Assembly: GCA_045658305.1 (NCBI GenBank)
Contig: JAZOUT010000117.1
Coordinates: forward strand, 1 to 64,000
Direction of reading: 5' to 3'
From: Aphodosoma sp045658305
GTDB lineage: Bacteria; Bacteroidota; Bacteroidia; Bacteroidales; Paludibacteraceae
DNA: 64,000 nucleotides
The notes under the pieces are model-generated. The model searched no databases. It saw only the letters and a list, made by a program, of their open reading frames with translations, and was not told the origin of the DNA. Shown here piece after piece: positions 50,114-60,609 of this stretch. Each line of letters opens with the position of its first letter. Position 1 is the first letter of the stretch. The position numbers and the translations under genes are program-made.

Positions 50114-52786
50114 TTAATGTTTTACAACATGTTTTAGGGTGATGTTTCCTACCTTGATTATATAAATACCTTTTGCGAGATTTGGCAATTGAGTGGTTTC
50201 GGCTGTTGGTCCATTTGCGATGACACTACCAGTGATTGTGTAGATTGTATAGCCTAAATCGGCTGGTGCATACAAAATATTATCTACAACAAATATATCA
50301 GTTGCCAAAACATCATTTAGGTCAGTCTTAGGATTATATGTAACCTTTATGACATCGGAAAAATCGGTATATGTAGATTCAGTCTTGAGTGTTGCTACTC
50401 GTATATAGTAATCGCCTGGCTCTAATTCGGTATATTCGGCAGAATAGTTACCTATCTCGGTACGGATAACTTTTGTTTTACGACTTGGGAAATGGTCTGC
50501 CGCCGAAAGTTCGAAACGGAATCCATTATTAGGTGTTTCGCCTACTACAACTCGAATAGAAGACGAGGTAACTACATCGCCATCGGCTGGCTCTATGATT
50601 ATAGGAGCTACCATCACAACCTCTTGAGTAGTAAACATTATTGGACTTGAAATGGCATTTATGCCCGACGAAATAGCTTTAACTCTTACATAATAATTTG
50701 TGCTATAATTAAGAATATCTTTAGGGATGACAACTGATGCTTTATTTGTTTCGACTGAATACAAGATATCTGCAGCATTAAATGTAACTAATTTCGCAAT
50801 TTCACAAATATATTTCACTCCGCTACCGAGATTATCCCAAGTGATTGTTGGCGAAACTGATACATTGGTCGCGCCATCGGCAGGTGAGGAGATAGAAAAC
50901 ATTTTGCCCGTAAAACTTCGAACCTCAGACCAATTGCTACGTGCGTTTGCTACATTTGCTTTTACACGCCAAAAAACTCTGTTCGAGCCATCTATTTTGG
51001 CTATTTGTTGAGTAAAAAATGCTGATGTATCTACTTGAACTGTTGCAATCAATGAATCGAAATCTACATCATAAGCCAATTCAATTGTGTAACTCATTGC
51101 ATCGGCAATATCTTGCCATACTAAACTTGTTGGCAAGACGACAGAGGCATCGTTGAGAGGGGCTACTAATTGAGGAGTAACATCAGACTGTAACTCTTCA
51201 CCTAAAAAACGAGGTGCAAATTCATTGGCATAACCATCAATTACCGTAACAGCGATAGCATGAGTGGAAGCAGATATACCCTCTGGCAATTGGCATGATG
51301 TGGCATAAGTCATACCTAAAAAATATTTAGGCGCAATAGTGGCTAAAGCTGATTTACGCTCGGCCTTTGGAATGGCATAAATGCCATAACGCAATACTTT
51401 GTCATCATTCCATGTCAGAATTTGCCCTGACAAATTCAAATCTGTTACCATCGCTTGCTCTTCGACAGGATACCAAGTAAGTGCGGGAGGCAATACTTTA
51501 TGAGAGTAAACAGTAGATGTCAATTTATTGATAAAGCCTCTTGTAGACAACTTATTCGATGAGAAAAACACCATACCAGGAGCACCTTCTTTTGCTGAAT
51601 TACGGTTGATAACTATCTCATTAACTGTTTCTTGAGGATAGAACGCACGCATCATCACATCTTGACGCTCAGGGGCACGAGCAAAAACACGGTCTTCATT
51701 ATACTCATCGTCATTTAATTCTTGCTCCGATACTTTAGAAGGTTCACCAGATAAATCAGATAACGAACAACTAACATAATTATGTCGCCCAAATTTATGA
51801 GCTACCACACCCCACCATGGAACGATTTTTGAATAATCGGCTTTTGCTCCTATGGTCCAATATACTTGCGGTGAAATATAATCAATAATATTTTGAGAAA
51901 CCCACGCTACTGGATCAGAATAGATACCATCATATTGCCAATCAGAACCAGCAGGACAAGTAGTAATGCCATATTCATCGGCAAGCGATTTGTCGGTACA
52001 AGCAACGCCAGCAGGACTAATACCAAAACGCACCCATGGCTTACGAGCCTTGATAGCCTCATAGACATCCTCAACCATAAGATTTACTTGATGACGACGC
52101 CAATCACCACGACTAAGTCCATCAGGATTATATTTATCATACTGCGCCTGGTCTTTATCGTTCGTCATGCCTCCATTAGGATAAAAATAGTCGTCGAAAA
52201 CAATACCATCAACATCATATTTTTCAATGATGTCCACGACAATATCAACTATTCGCTGACGAACTGCAGGAATGCCAGGGTTGAGAATTACGTTACTTCC
52301 ACATTCAAGCAACCAATCGGGATGTGTATTAGAATAATCGGTAGGCAACTTACCATATGTAGCCTCACTTGATGAATAACGATAAGGATTTATCCAAGCA
52401 TGACATTCTATACCTCGTTTGTGACATTCGTCTATTACAAACTGAAAAGGGTCATAATTAGGAGCTTTACCTCGTTCACCACAAAGGTATTGACTCCAAG
52501 GCTCGTACGCCGAGTTATAGAATGCATCAGAAAAACCACGCACTTGAAAGAAACATACATTCATATTCGCCTCTTCATATCGGTCGAGAAGCGTAATCAT
52601 CTCTTCTTTTTGACTCTTCTCAGCCGATTCTGTATTATCGCGCGAAGAAGGCCAATCTATAGCCCACACAGTAGATAACCATGCTCCACGAAATTCTCGA
52701 TTAGGAAAATCAGAGTGTTGAGCATTTAAATCAATGCACAATGCACAATGCACAATACACAATATAATTAGAAATATCTTCTTCAT
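50114..52786 (-). CDS. GHL10/DUF187-type glycoside-hydrolase-like protein
   Basis: An 890-residue protein from the ATG at 52,784-52,786 (the frame is open nine more codons). A signal peptide is partly encoded by TGCATTG-type repeats (ILCIVHCALCIDLNAQ). The catalytic-like barrel starts REFRGAWLSTVWAIDWPSS and has VDGIVFDDYFYPNG and DYISPQVYWTIGAKADYSKI. These are typical of the DUF187/GHL10 glycosidase-like family, some members of which cleave peptidoglycan-type glycans. FN3-like domains and a short type IX C-terminal domain (LAKGIYIIKVGN) follow. Near MurQ and an amidase, a peptidoglycan substrate is plausible. Confidence 0.75.
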   Translation of the reverse strand: MKKIFLIILCIVHCALCIDLNAQHSDFPNREFRGAWLSTVWAIDWPSSRDNTESAEKSQKEEMITLLDRYEEANMNVCFFQVRGFSDAFYNSAYEPWSQYLCGERGKAPNYDPFQFVIDECHKRGIECHAWINPYRYSSSEATYGKLPTDYSNTHPDWLLECGSNVILNPGIPAVRQRIVDIVVDIIEKYDVDGIVFDDYFYPNGGMTNDKDQAQYDKYNPDGLSRGDWRRHQVNLMVEDVYEAIKARKPWVRFGISPAGVACTDKSLADEYGITTCPAGSDWQYDGIYSDPVAWVSQNIIDYISPQVYWTIGAKADYSKIVPWWGVVAHKFGRHNYVSCSLSDLSGEPSKVSEQELNDDEYNEDRVFARAPERQDVMMRAFYPQETVNEIVINRNSAKEGAPGMVFFSSNKLSTRGFINKLTSTVYSHKVLPPALTWYPVEEQAMVTDLNLSGQILTWNDDKVLRYGIYAIPKAERKSALATIAPKYFLGMTYATSCQLPEGISASTHAIAVTVIDGYANEFAPRFLGEELQSDVTPQLVAPLNDASVVLPTSLVWQDIADAMSYTIELAYDVDFDSLIATVQVDTSAFFTQQIAKIDGSNRVFWRVKANVANARSNWSEVRSFTGKMFSISSPADGATNVSVSPTITWDNLGSGVKYICEIAKLVTFNAADILYSVETNKASVVIPKDILNYSTNYYVRVKAISSGINAISSPIMFTTQEVVMVAPIIIEPADGDVVTSSSIRVVVGETPNNGFRFELSAADHFPSRKTKVIRTEIGNYSAEYTELEPGDYYIRVATLKTESTYTDFSDVIKVTYNPKTDLNDVLATDIFVVDNILYAPADLGYTIYTITGSVIANGPTAETTQLPNLAKGIYIIKVGNITLKHVVKH

Positions 52787-52877
52787 ATCGCTATTTTTTT
52801 TGTGATAGTGCAAGGGGTCAATCTCGCACTACCTATTTTTGGGTATTTTGAAACGCAATATATTGCGCCTCTACTAG

Positions 52878-54572
52878 TTAGAACAATTTACTTGGATTAG
52901 GATTAATTGTTACTGCGTATGCCTCAACATCCTCGACAAGATAATGAAGTTTGTCAGTAACAGGATCGTAATAAACAATACCAGACTTAACACTTGAACT
53001 ACCTGAACGCAATGCAAAATAGACACGACCTGTTACTTCATCAAGTGCCAATTGAGTGATACCGACAGGCTCATCAGGCGCAACACCCTCTCTATTTTTA
53101 TTGGCAGCAGTTGGTGTTATCTGAGTACAACCATTGCCATTTTCAAAATATTTTGCATACGATGTTAAACCTTTAGTATCTCTTATGGCTTCTATATCTG
53201 AAATTGTACACTTATAAAAACCTTCACCTGTACCCCACAAAGTAAAGAAAAATTCTTGTGTTGCTTTATTATAAACAAATGATTTAGCCAACGAAGTACC
53301 AAGTGAAGTTAATAAACCACCAGAAGAAGGAATAAGGTCCTCATTTGGTAAAGCAGTTCCATCAGCAAGAATATCACTTGCTTTGAATCGCCAAATACCT
53401 CTACCATTAAATGTCTTACCCCAATAATAGGTGTCATCTATTTTTATCATATTTGAAGATATCGCACCATACGAAAGTCCACTGCCGTAATAACCAAGCG
53501 TGTTATTTTGCACCCAATAAGGAAACGTAGTAGCAGAATATGTAGCATTACGAGTTGAAAGTGGGACAGTAATCATACCAGTATTACGATCTGCATAATA
53601 GAGATTACCATTTTCAATATAGCCAAAAAACGGATCTTGAAACGCATGACCACCAACATTACTAATCATTGTTTCGATTGTAGAAGCATCTGCAGCCATA
53701 ATTGTAATTTGTCCGTCACCTAGTACACCATCTGCATCATTGATGTAATAGAACTGTTTACCAGCATCAAGACAATAAAGCTTGTCTTCATAACAAAGAA
53801 TATTAAACATGTGTTGCCCTGCAGAAACCCCCATATCATACGGTTCTATAACCACTCCTTCAGAAGGCGTAGCTGGAATCTTAACCGACATAATATTTCC
53901 CTCAACCACAGCATAATAAAGTGTCGGAGCAAGAGTATCCAACGCAACTTGCACATTTTTCTTAACTACCTCAAGATTACGACCACCAAGAACCACCTGC
54001 AAACTAACAGTTTGTGAACCCACTTTTGCAAACTTAACCTTTCCAAGCTCTTCTGGTAAACCAACAAAAGAGGCTACAGGCTCGCCAGCTTCATTTGTTG
54101 TTCCTTCTGGGAATGTCCATTGATATTCAGCAGGAAGATCTCCTGGATTTGGCAAATCAACTTTAAATGAAATATACGATGTCATAACTTCACAAAGCGA
54201 ATCTTCTTGAATCAATGTTACTATTGGCTTTATATCTGAAATATAGATTTCATTAGATTTCGCAACTCCATTAGCTTTGAGTGTAACAACATATCTCCCC
54301 GGTGTCTCAAAACTATAAGAAACAGTATCACCCATAACCTCTTTACTACCATCACCGAAATTCCAAATACAATCGGTTGAAACTGGTTTAGTAGGATAAA
54401 ATTTGATAGTCGCACCAACATAGTAATCAAGTTGATAAGTATCACCCTCTACTTGATAGGTAAAATTAACTTTATCTTCAGGAAGATCTTCTAATTCAGG
54501 AATATGCTCTTTACATGCTGTAAAGTTGATTGTGAACAAGCACAATAACAATAATTTAAATAGATTTTTCAT
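52878..54572 (-). CDS. Lipoprotein with PKD-like domain, SusCD-associated
   Basis: A 564-residue lipoprotein (lipobox ending FTAC). A PKD-type domain (CIWNFGDGSKEVMGDTVSYS then FETPGRYVVTLKA, about 65-105), a second Ig-like domain, and a C-terminal beta-propeller-like region (GNLYYADRNTGMITVPLST, ...FALRSGSSSVKSG...). Its place after SusC, SusD and another lipoprotein fits a surface glycan- or ligand-binding protein of the uptake system. Ligand unknown. Confidence 0.65.
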   Translation of the reverse strand: MKNLFKLLLLCLFTINFTACKEHIPELEDLPEDKVNFTYQVEGDTYQLDYYVGATIKFYPTKPVSTDCIWNFGDGSKEVMGDTVSYSFETPGRYVVTLKANGVAKSNEIYISDIKPIVTLIQEDSLCEVMTSYISFKVDLPNPGDLPAEYQWTFPEGTTNEAGEPVASFVGLPEELGKVKFAKVGSQTVSLQVVLGGRNLEVVKKNVQVALDTLAPTLYYAVVEGNIMSVKIPATPSEGVVIEPYDMGVSAGQHMFNILCYEDKLYCLDAGKQFYYINDADGVLGDGQITIMAADASTIETMISNVGGHAFQDPFFGYIENGNLYYADRNTGMITVPLSTRNATYSATTFPYWVQNNTLGYYGSGLSYGAISSNMIKIDDTYYWGKTFNGRGIWRFKASDILADGTALPNEDLIPSSGGLLTSLGTSLAKSFVYNKATQEFFFTLWGTGEGFYKCTISDIEAIRDTKGLTSYAKYFENGNGCTQITPTAANKNREGVAPDEPVGITQLALDEVTGRVYFALRSGSSSVKSGIVYYDPVTDKLHYLVEDVEAYAVTINPNPSKLF

Positions 54573-54583
54573 AGTGCTTATTT

Positions 54584-55438
54584 TTAATTAAGATTTATAG
54601 TTGTAAGTTTAGTTAATCCCGCAGTTCCTTTAGTATCTAAACACTTAAGTTGTGCATTAATAAGGTAACTACGAGAATAAGAAATACTCAAATTACCCTT
54701 ACCATCATCTATCAAATCCTCAAATGTAAGTGTTTTAAAAAGCGAATCAAGAGGAGTAGGAATTACATGGCCAATAAAATGATAATACTCTATTTGTGAA
54801 TTTTCATCAAAAGATTTTGTTACGTATGGTTTAAACAAATCTACTCGCCAAATTGAATCTGTTGACACAAGTTTTTCAAAATCTTTATATGCAGCATCAG
54901 GATTAGATACAAGATAATTATAGAGACTATCTTTGAAATTCTGCATAAAATCTTCACCAAAATTAGTATTTGCTTTATCTTCTGTAAATTCTGCACCACC
55001 CCATTGTACACGTCCTAATGTATTTGATGTTGGGAATGTACCATCAAACTTATAAGCACGTTCTTTAACATTATAATTTTCCTCTTTATGCTCAAATTTC
55101 TTAATACAAGTCGAGATACGTTGGATATTAGAAATCTCAGAAGCAACTGTATAAGGGACAGAAACCACCCATGGAGCCGACACATTCTTACTTACAGTTT
55201 CATGAACATCATACCACACCTCGAGATGCGAAATTGGAGTTTCTTCTTCGGTAGTGTAATATTGTACAGAAAAAGCAACATCTAAACCAGCAGATACAAC
55301 AGTGTTAGGTATAGTCCAATGTACTTGAGGTGCCATTTCACCAACAAATACAAGATCGTCCATTTTATCGTGCTTGTCACAACTTACAAAAGCAAAGGCA
55401 AGCAAACCAAAAATCAAATATTTCAAATTATATTTCAT
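54584..55438 (-). CDS. SusCD-associated lipoprotein
   Basis: A 284-residue lipoprotein (signal peptide ending AFVSC, Cys20) without a recognised enzyme motif. It has an N-terminal Ig-like region (APQVHWTIPNTVVSAGLDVA then FSVQYYT) and a C-terminal acidic/helical part. It lies 27 bp past the SusD stop and 11 bp before the PKD lipoprotein, so it belongs to the uptake operon, probably as an accessory surface-binding protein. Confidence 0.6.
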   Translation of the reverse strand: MKYNLKYLIFGLLAFAFVSCDKHDKMDDLVFVGEMAPQVHWTIPNTVVSAGLDVAFSVQYYTTEEETPISHLEVWYDVHETVSKNVSAPWVVSVPYTVASEISNIQRISTCIKKFEHKEENYNVKERAYKFDGTFPTSNTLGRVQWGGAEFTEDKANTNFGEDFMQNFKDSLYNYLVSNPDAAYKDFEKLVSTDSIWRVDLFKPYVTKSFDENSQIEYYHFIGHVIPTPLDSLFKTLTFEDLIDDGKGNLSISYSRSYLINAQLKCLDTKGTAGLTKLTTINLN

Positions 55439-55465
55439 ATCGCTATCATTTTAATATGTTCATAC

Positions 55466-57355
55466 TCATTTCTTGAATAATTCTGGATTAGAATACATCC
55501 ATTCTCCATCGCCAAAGTTAGTAATAGCAGTCGTATTACCTGGTTTTTGCCAAATCATTCGATTACGCATCCAATCTGGATTTTGATAAATACCAAGACG
55601 TTCAAGTTCTGGGCGATTATATTTTTCTTCAGTTTCTGGGTCAGCGGAAATACGATTCATCCAAGCATTAGCCGAAAGCTTAAAATTTGTACCCAAATCT
55701 TTATCAGTACTCCAATGTGGTTCGTAAATATTAAATGGACGTGTCAATACAACTTTTTGCGTAAAATTTGCTTGGAAGACACCTGATTTTTGAGGATTAA
55801 ATACCTTCTCTACATCATATACATAAACATTATCATACTGAATACCATTCATTGATGAACTATAATTATACCTACGAACATCACACCATTGTTCTGGCTG
55901 AAGATACATTGCGACATATTTTTGTTGCATAAGATGTGCTATTGTAAACCCAGTAGCAGGAATACGTAATTCTTCAAAAATAGCCAAACGCTCTTCTTCG
56001 ATTATACCAAGAGTACCATAAACACCATAACGATTAAAACTTGTACGAACTGCATCAAGCGTTACACTACGAGCTTCTGCTATATTACCTAGCCAATAAA
56101 GAGCCTCTGCTTTAGCAAACAAAAGTTCCTCTTCAGTAATAAATGCAATATAACCATCATCTTTTGTGTAAGGATTAGTTCTATCCGTAGTACAGTACAA
56201 ATCAGGAAAATATTCTGCTTTATAATCTGTTCCAAAATCAACATCCATACCTATATTACTTTTCAATGAACGCAAAGATCTGTTTTTAGCAGCATCCGCA
56301 CGAGGCTCCATCATTCTATCTGCACGTGGGTCAAGAGAAAACATAGGTACTTTCTTCTTCTCTTCTTCAGTCGCTACCCCGTTGTCAATACATTCAAAAG
56401 AACGCTCTGCAAACATTGTCTCTCCTGGATAAAATCCTAATATAGCAGCCATAAACTCAGAAGGAACTGCCGATGTTAACAAATTCTCACGAGCTTGAGC
56501 CCAACCAAGATTCATTTTTGGTTGTGTTGGCCCCCACATACAACATTGCTCTGCAGTACCACCATCGAATTTGTAAATGGGCTCAGTCCAAGATGGGTCA
56601 TTCAATGCTGCATCAACAGCATCAATAACAGCTTGACATTTACTAAGGTCTTGATTTGGAATTTGACGAAGCATTACACGTGCATAAAGAGCTTTAGTAA
56701 ACGCACGCCACTTACCAAGATCACCCGCAAACATACGATCTTGTTTCTCATCAATAACACCATTTGTTGAACAGTTAATCCATTCTGGGTCTTCGTACAA
56801 TTTAATAAGCTCTTCTAACTCTGATTGAATATATTCATACACATAACTTTGGTGATCATAACGAGGCGAACCCATACGGTCTTCAACCGATTCGGCATAA
56901 GCAAAAGTTTCACGAACTGGAATATCACCAAAAATATCTGTTGTCAAAAGCAATGAGTGAAGACGAAGCGTTTTCGCAATAAGGATATAGTTGCGTGCAT
57001 TTTTCTTCTCTGCATCTTCGATAAGATATGTCGAGTTTACACCTACATCAATATAACAACGACGCCATTGTGGGTGACGGTTTGCTGTAAGCCAACCTCC
57101 CCAACCATTTTTATAAGGATAAGAAGATGTAGATGCCTTACCTGTTGTTGTCAACGATTGTGCGATATAAATACCATACTCTGCACAATCATAAACATTT
57201 TGAGTGGCATAAAAAAGTAATGAGGGCAATACTACATCACAAGTTACAGTAGTTGGCTGGTCTGGAGATGTATTGACATCCAACCATTTTTCACAACTAT
57301 TCATTGAAGTCATCAATATCAACGACGCCAATGCTATATATAATACTTTCTTCAT
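55466..57355 (-). CDS. SusD/RagB-like outer-membrane lipoprotein
   Basis: A 629-residue lipoprotein (lipobox ...MNSC) with the SusD layout: WLDVNTSPDQPT near the start, TPR-type helices (ARNYILIAKTLRLHSLLLTT, DIFGDIPVRE) and a C-terminal stretch typical of the SusD_2 group. It binds ligand at the cell surface and forms a lid on the SusC barrel. It is in operon with the SusC gene 71 bp upstream. Confidence 0.88.
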   Translation of the reverse strand: MKKVLYIALASLILMTSMNSCEKWLDVNTSPDQPTTVTCDVVLPSLLFYATQNVYDCAEYGIYIAQSLTTTGKASTSSYPYKNGWGGWLTANRHPQWRRCYIDVGVNSTYLIEDAEKKNARNYILIAKTLRLHSLLLTTDIFGDIPVRETFAYAESVEDRMGSPRYDHQSYVYEYIQSELEELIKLYEDPEWINCSTNGVIDEKQDRMFAGDLGKWRAFTKALYARVMLRQIPNQDLSKCQAVIDAVDAALNDPSWTEPIYKFDGGTAEQCCMWGPTQPKMNLGWAQARENLLTSAVPSEFMAAILGFYPGETMFAERSFECIDNGVATEEEKKKVPMFSLDPRADRMMEPRADAAKNRSLRSLKSNIGMDVDFGTDYKAEYFPDLYCTTDRTNPYTKDDGYIAFITEEELLFAKAEALYWLGNIAEARSVTLDAVRTSFNRYGVYGTLGIIEEERLAIFEELRIPATGFTIAHLMQQKYVAMYLQPEQWCDVRRYNYSSSMNGIQYDNVYVYDVEKVFNPQKSGVFQANFTQKVVLTRPFNIYEPHWSTDKDLGTNFKLSANAWMNRISADPETEEKYNRPELERLGIYQNPDWMRNRMIWQKPGNTTAITNFGDGEWMYSNPELFKK

Positions 57356-57426
57356 AATTTTAAATATTTAGTAACGAGTCTCAAATCTCGAGTTTCTAAA
57401 CTCTAAACTTTAAACTCCAAACTTTA

Positions 57427-60400
57427 TTAGAATGTCAATTGGAATGAAACATTATAACTGCGAGTTGAAGGTACTGCATAGTTATCAATACCCGCAGAAC
57501 CTGTACCCGCAGCACCTACACTTGCATTGGCTTGAGGGTCAGACCCAGTATAACGAGAAATTAAAAACAAATTATTACCTGTGAACGAAAGTTTAATACC
57601 TTCGATTCCTTTCACACGTTTTAGCAATGACGAGAAGTCATAACCCAAAGTCACATATTGCAAACGGATGTACGAACCATCTTCGATAAAGTTAGATGAC
57701 ACTGCATAATATTTTTCTGATAATGTAGTTGCATCAAGCACAATAGGTGTCGTATTTTGTTCATAAATTGGATTACCATTTGCATCTATTCCAGTTTGAA
57801 CTACACCATCCCATACCACTTGACGTCCACGATAATGCTCGATTGCTGAGTGCATACCAGATGACCATAAACCGCGGCTTGTGATATTTGCCACCGAACC
57901 ACCAAGACGACCTTCGAACAATGCACTCAACGACCAACCTTTATATTTAACTGTTGTACTAAGACCTGACATAAACACAGGTTCACGATTACCAATCAAG
58001 TTTTCTTTTTTAGGACTGATTTGAGGATAACCCTTTTCATCACAAATTATACGACCATCATCTGTACGGAGATAATCCAATCCAAGTAATGCAGTAGTAG
58101 AACCTCCTTTATATGCAGCTGGAAAAATATCTCCATATTGTGTACCAGCAATACGATCAACATCATCAGGAAGGTCAACTACTACACCACGATTCAAACC
58201 GAGATTGAAAGCTGCAGTCCAAGACCAATCGCTATTTTTAATGATGTCTTGCTCTAACGAGATTTCTACGCCATGGTTCTTAACCGAGCCTTCATTACGT
58301 GTTTGAAGTACATAACCTGCTGTAACTGGTACACGCACTGTCACAATTTGATTGTTTGTTTGAATTGAGTAGTAAGCCACATCCAAACGTGTGCGACCTG
58401 CAAAGAAACGAACATCAACACCAACCTCCCAAGACGAAGACATCTCTGGTATTAAATTAAATCCTGTAGAAAATGAAGGATTATATGAATAACCTCCATC
58501 AGGAAGAGTTGGATATTGACCAAAACGACGGTCAAACAAATAGGCTGGTGCATCTTTACCTACCATTGCCCAGTTACCGCGCAATTTCAAATATGAGAAC
58601 CAATCATTTTTAGTGTCCGTCATTCCTGGAATCAATTCCGACAATGTAACACCACCTGTAATTGATGGATAGAAGTATGGTGAATATTCATAAAGAAGTG
58701 TTGATGTCCAGTCCCAACGTCCAGTAACCGACAACGATGCCAAACCTTTATAGTCAGCACGAACCTCACCAAAAACACCAGCCCAACGACGTTTGCTGTG
58801 AGTTACACTAACATCATCTGTTCCATTAATTTCAGATACGTTTGCCATACTATATACACCTGGCACAATAAAATTACGACCCGCAATACTATTCGACAAA
58901 CCTGTGCGTTGTTTTACCTCTGCACCAACCATTACGTCCAATGCAAAATCACTTGGAAGGTCGAGATGATAACTTGCATTGAAATTAGCTGTCAACAAAC
59001 GGCTCAATGATGAGCTATTGCTATACGAACCAAATGACGATTGACTTGCCGATGCCACTTGACTCTCTGTCAAATATGGGTGAGTCAAGAATGTCTCCAA
59101 ATCATCTGTCTTTTGTGAATCTGGAACAAAGTTTGTGTCGCTAAAGCGTGGCACTGCATAACCATCATACGAATAGTTATTTTGGTCCATACTAACGCGA
59201 GCTGTAAGATTCAAACCTTTCACTGGAGTTGCTGTGATATAACCCGAAAGGATTGTACGTGTGCTCAAATTAGCACCCTCATCCATATAACGGCTCCACA
59301 ATGGGCTATATGGCGAGTTTTCTTTATCTTCTGTAAAATACAAGAAACGAATATCGCCCGATTCTGTTTTATAATTAGTAATATCATCATTAATAGGCCA
59401 TGAATAGATACCTGAGATACTACCTGCTCCACGCGATTTATTATAAGTGATATTAGCATTAACACCTGCTTTTATATATTTATTAGGTGTATATGTTGCC
59501 TTAACCATTGCTGTAACTTTTTGCAAATAGTCGTTTGGCACGATACCATCATTATTTGAGAACGAAGCCGATGCCAATGCTTGGAATTTTTCACTACCAC
59601 CCGAAAGCGACAAGTCATATTTGTGATATAAACCAAAGTCGTTAAAGAAATCTCTAACGTTGTTATACAACACATCACCTTCTTGAACCATTGGTCCCCA
59701 ACCGTTTTTAGTCTGTTCGCGATAGAAACCATTCGATCCTGGCAAATATTTTTGTTGTACTTCAATCAAATTTGTTGGAGTATCAAATTGCACACTTGCA
59801 TTGAATGTTGTAACAAGTTTACCTGCATTCACTTGCTTTGTTGTAATCATCAAAACACCAGATGCTGCCTCTTGACCATAAAGTGCCGACGCTGCAGCAC
59901 CTTTCAACACTGTGATACTCTCGATATCATTAGGGTTCAAGTCTCCTACACCTCCAGTCAATGGCATACCATCCAACACGATAAGTGGCTCATTACCACC
60001 CGAAATTGATGTTACACCACGAAGAATAAGTTGAGAACCTGAGTTTGGCGAACCACCACCTGTTGTAACATTGACACCAGCCACACGACCTTGCAACGCA
60101 TTCAACACGTTAGCCGATCTACTTTCTGTCAAATCATCAGAACCTACATTTTGAACTGCAAAATTCAAACGTTTCTTTTCTTGTACAACACCCATCGCCG
60201 TTACAACAACCTCTTCCAACACCTCTGCATCCGTAACAAGAACTACATTTTGCATTGCATTTTTCACCACAATCTCTTGTGTTTTCATACCAACATACGA
60301 AACAACAAGAGTTTGTCCCTTATCGGCTGTGATAGTATAATTTCCATCAAAGTCAGTAATAGTACCATTTGTCGTTCCCTTAACAAGAATTGAAGCACCA

Positions 60401-60516
60401 ATAACAGGTTGCCCATCATCTTTTGATGTAACAACACCTGTTACTGTCAGTGTTTGTGAAAATCCAAATTGGACCATCATACACAACACTGCGATGATTA
60501 AGGAGATTTTTTTCAT
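57427..60516 (-). CDS. SusC/RagA TonB-linked outer-membrane receptor
   Basis: A 1029-residue outer-membrane transporter. Signal peptide, a carboxypeptidase-regulatory-like domain (TLTVTGVVTSKDDGQPVIGA, about 20-100), a plug with the SusC signature (SANVLNALQGRVAGVNVTTG, SGSQLILRGVTSISGGNEPL), and a large beta-barrel with an aromatic C-terminal strand (YNVSFQLTF). It imports ligands collected by the SusD partner, driven by TonB. Ligand is probably an amino-sugar polymer by context. Confidence 0.92.
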   Translation of the reverse strand: MKKISLIIAVLCMMVQFGFSQTLTVTGVVTSKDDGQPVIGASILVKGTTNGTITDFDGNYTITADKGQTLVVSYVGMKTQEIVVKNAMQNVVLVTDAEVLEEVVVTAMGVVQEKKRLNFAVQNVGSDDLTESRSANVLNALQGRVAGVNVTTGGGSPNSGSQLILRGVTSISGGNEPLIVLDGMPLTGGVGDLNPNDIESITVLKGAAASALYGQEAASGVLMITTKQVNAGKLVTTFNASVQFDTPTNLIEVQQKYLPGSNGFYREQTKNGWGPMVQEGDVLYNNVRDFFNDFGLYHKYDLSLSGGSEKFQALASASFSNNDGIVPNDYLQKVTAMVKATYTPNKYIKAGVNANITYNKSRGAGSISGIYSWPINDDITNYKTESGDIRFLYFTEDKENSPYSPLWSRYMDEGANLSTRTILSGYITATPVKGLNLTARVSMDQNNYSYDGYAVPRFSDTNFVPDSQKTDDLETFLTHPYLTESQVASASQSSFGSYSNSSSLSRLLTANFNASYHLDLPSDFALDVMVGAEVKQRTGLSNSIAGRNFIVPGVYSMANVSEINGTDDVSVTHSKRRWAGVFGEVRADYKGLASLSVTGRWDWTSTLLYEYSPYFYPSITGGVTLSELIPGMTDTKNDWFSYLKLRGNWAMVGKDAPAYLFDRRFGQYPTLPDGGYSYNPSFSTGFNLIPEMSSSWEVGVDVRFFAGRTRLDVAYYSIQTNNQIVTVRVPVTAGYVLQTRNEGSVKNHGVEISLEQDIIKNSDWSWTAAFNLGLNRGVVVDLPDDVDRIAGTQYGDIFPAAYKGGSTTALLGLDYLRTDDGRIICDEKGYPQISPKKENLIGNREPVFMSGLSTTVKYKGWSLSALFEGRLGGSVANITSRGLWSSGMHSAIEHYRGRQVVWDGVVQTGIDANGNPIYEQNTTPIVLDATTLSEKYYAVSSNFIEDGSYIRLQYVTLGYDFSSLLKRVKGIEGIKLSFTGNNLFLISRYTGSDPQANASVGAAGTGSAGIDNYAVPSTRSYNVSFQLTF

Positions 60517-60609
60517 AAATTAGACTTTTAGTAACGAGTAGCGAGCAACAAGACTCAACTCCTCATTGTTTATTTTTATAAATTATTATTCACAAACTAT
60601 CATTCTAAA

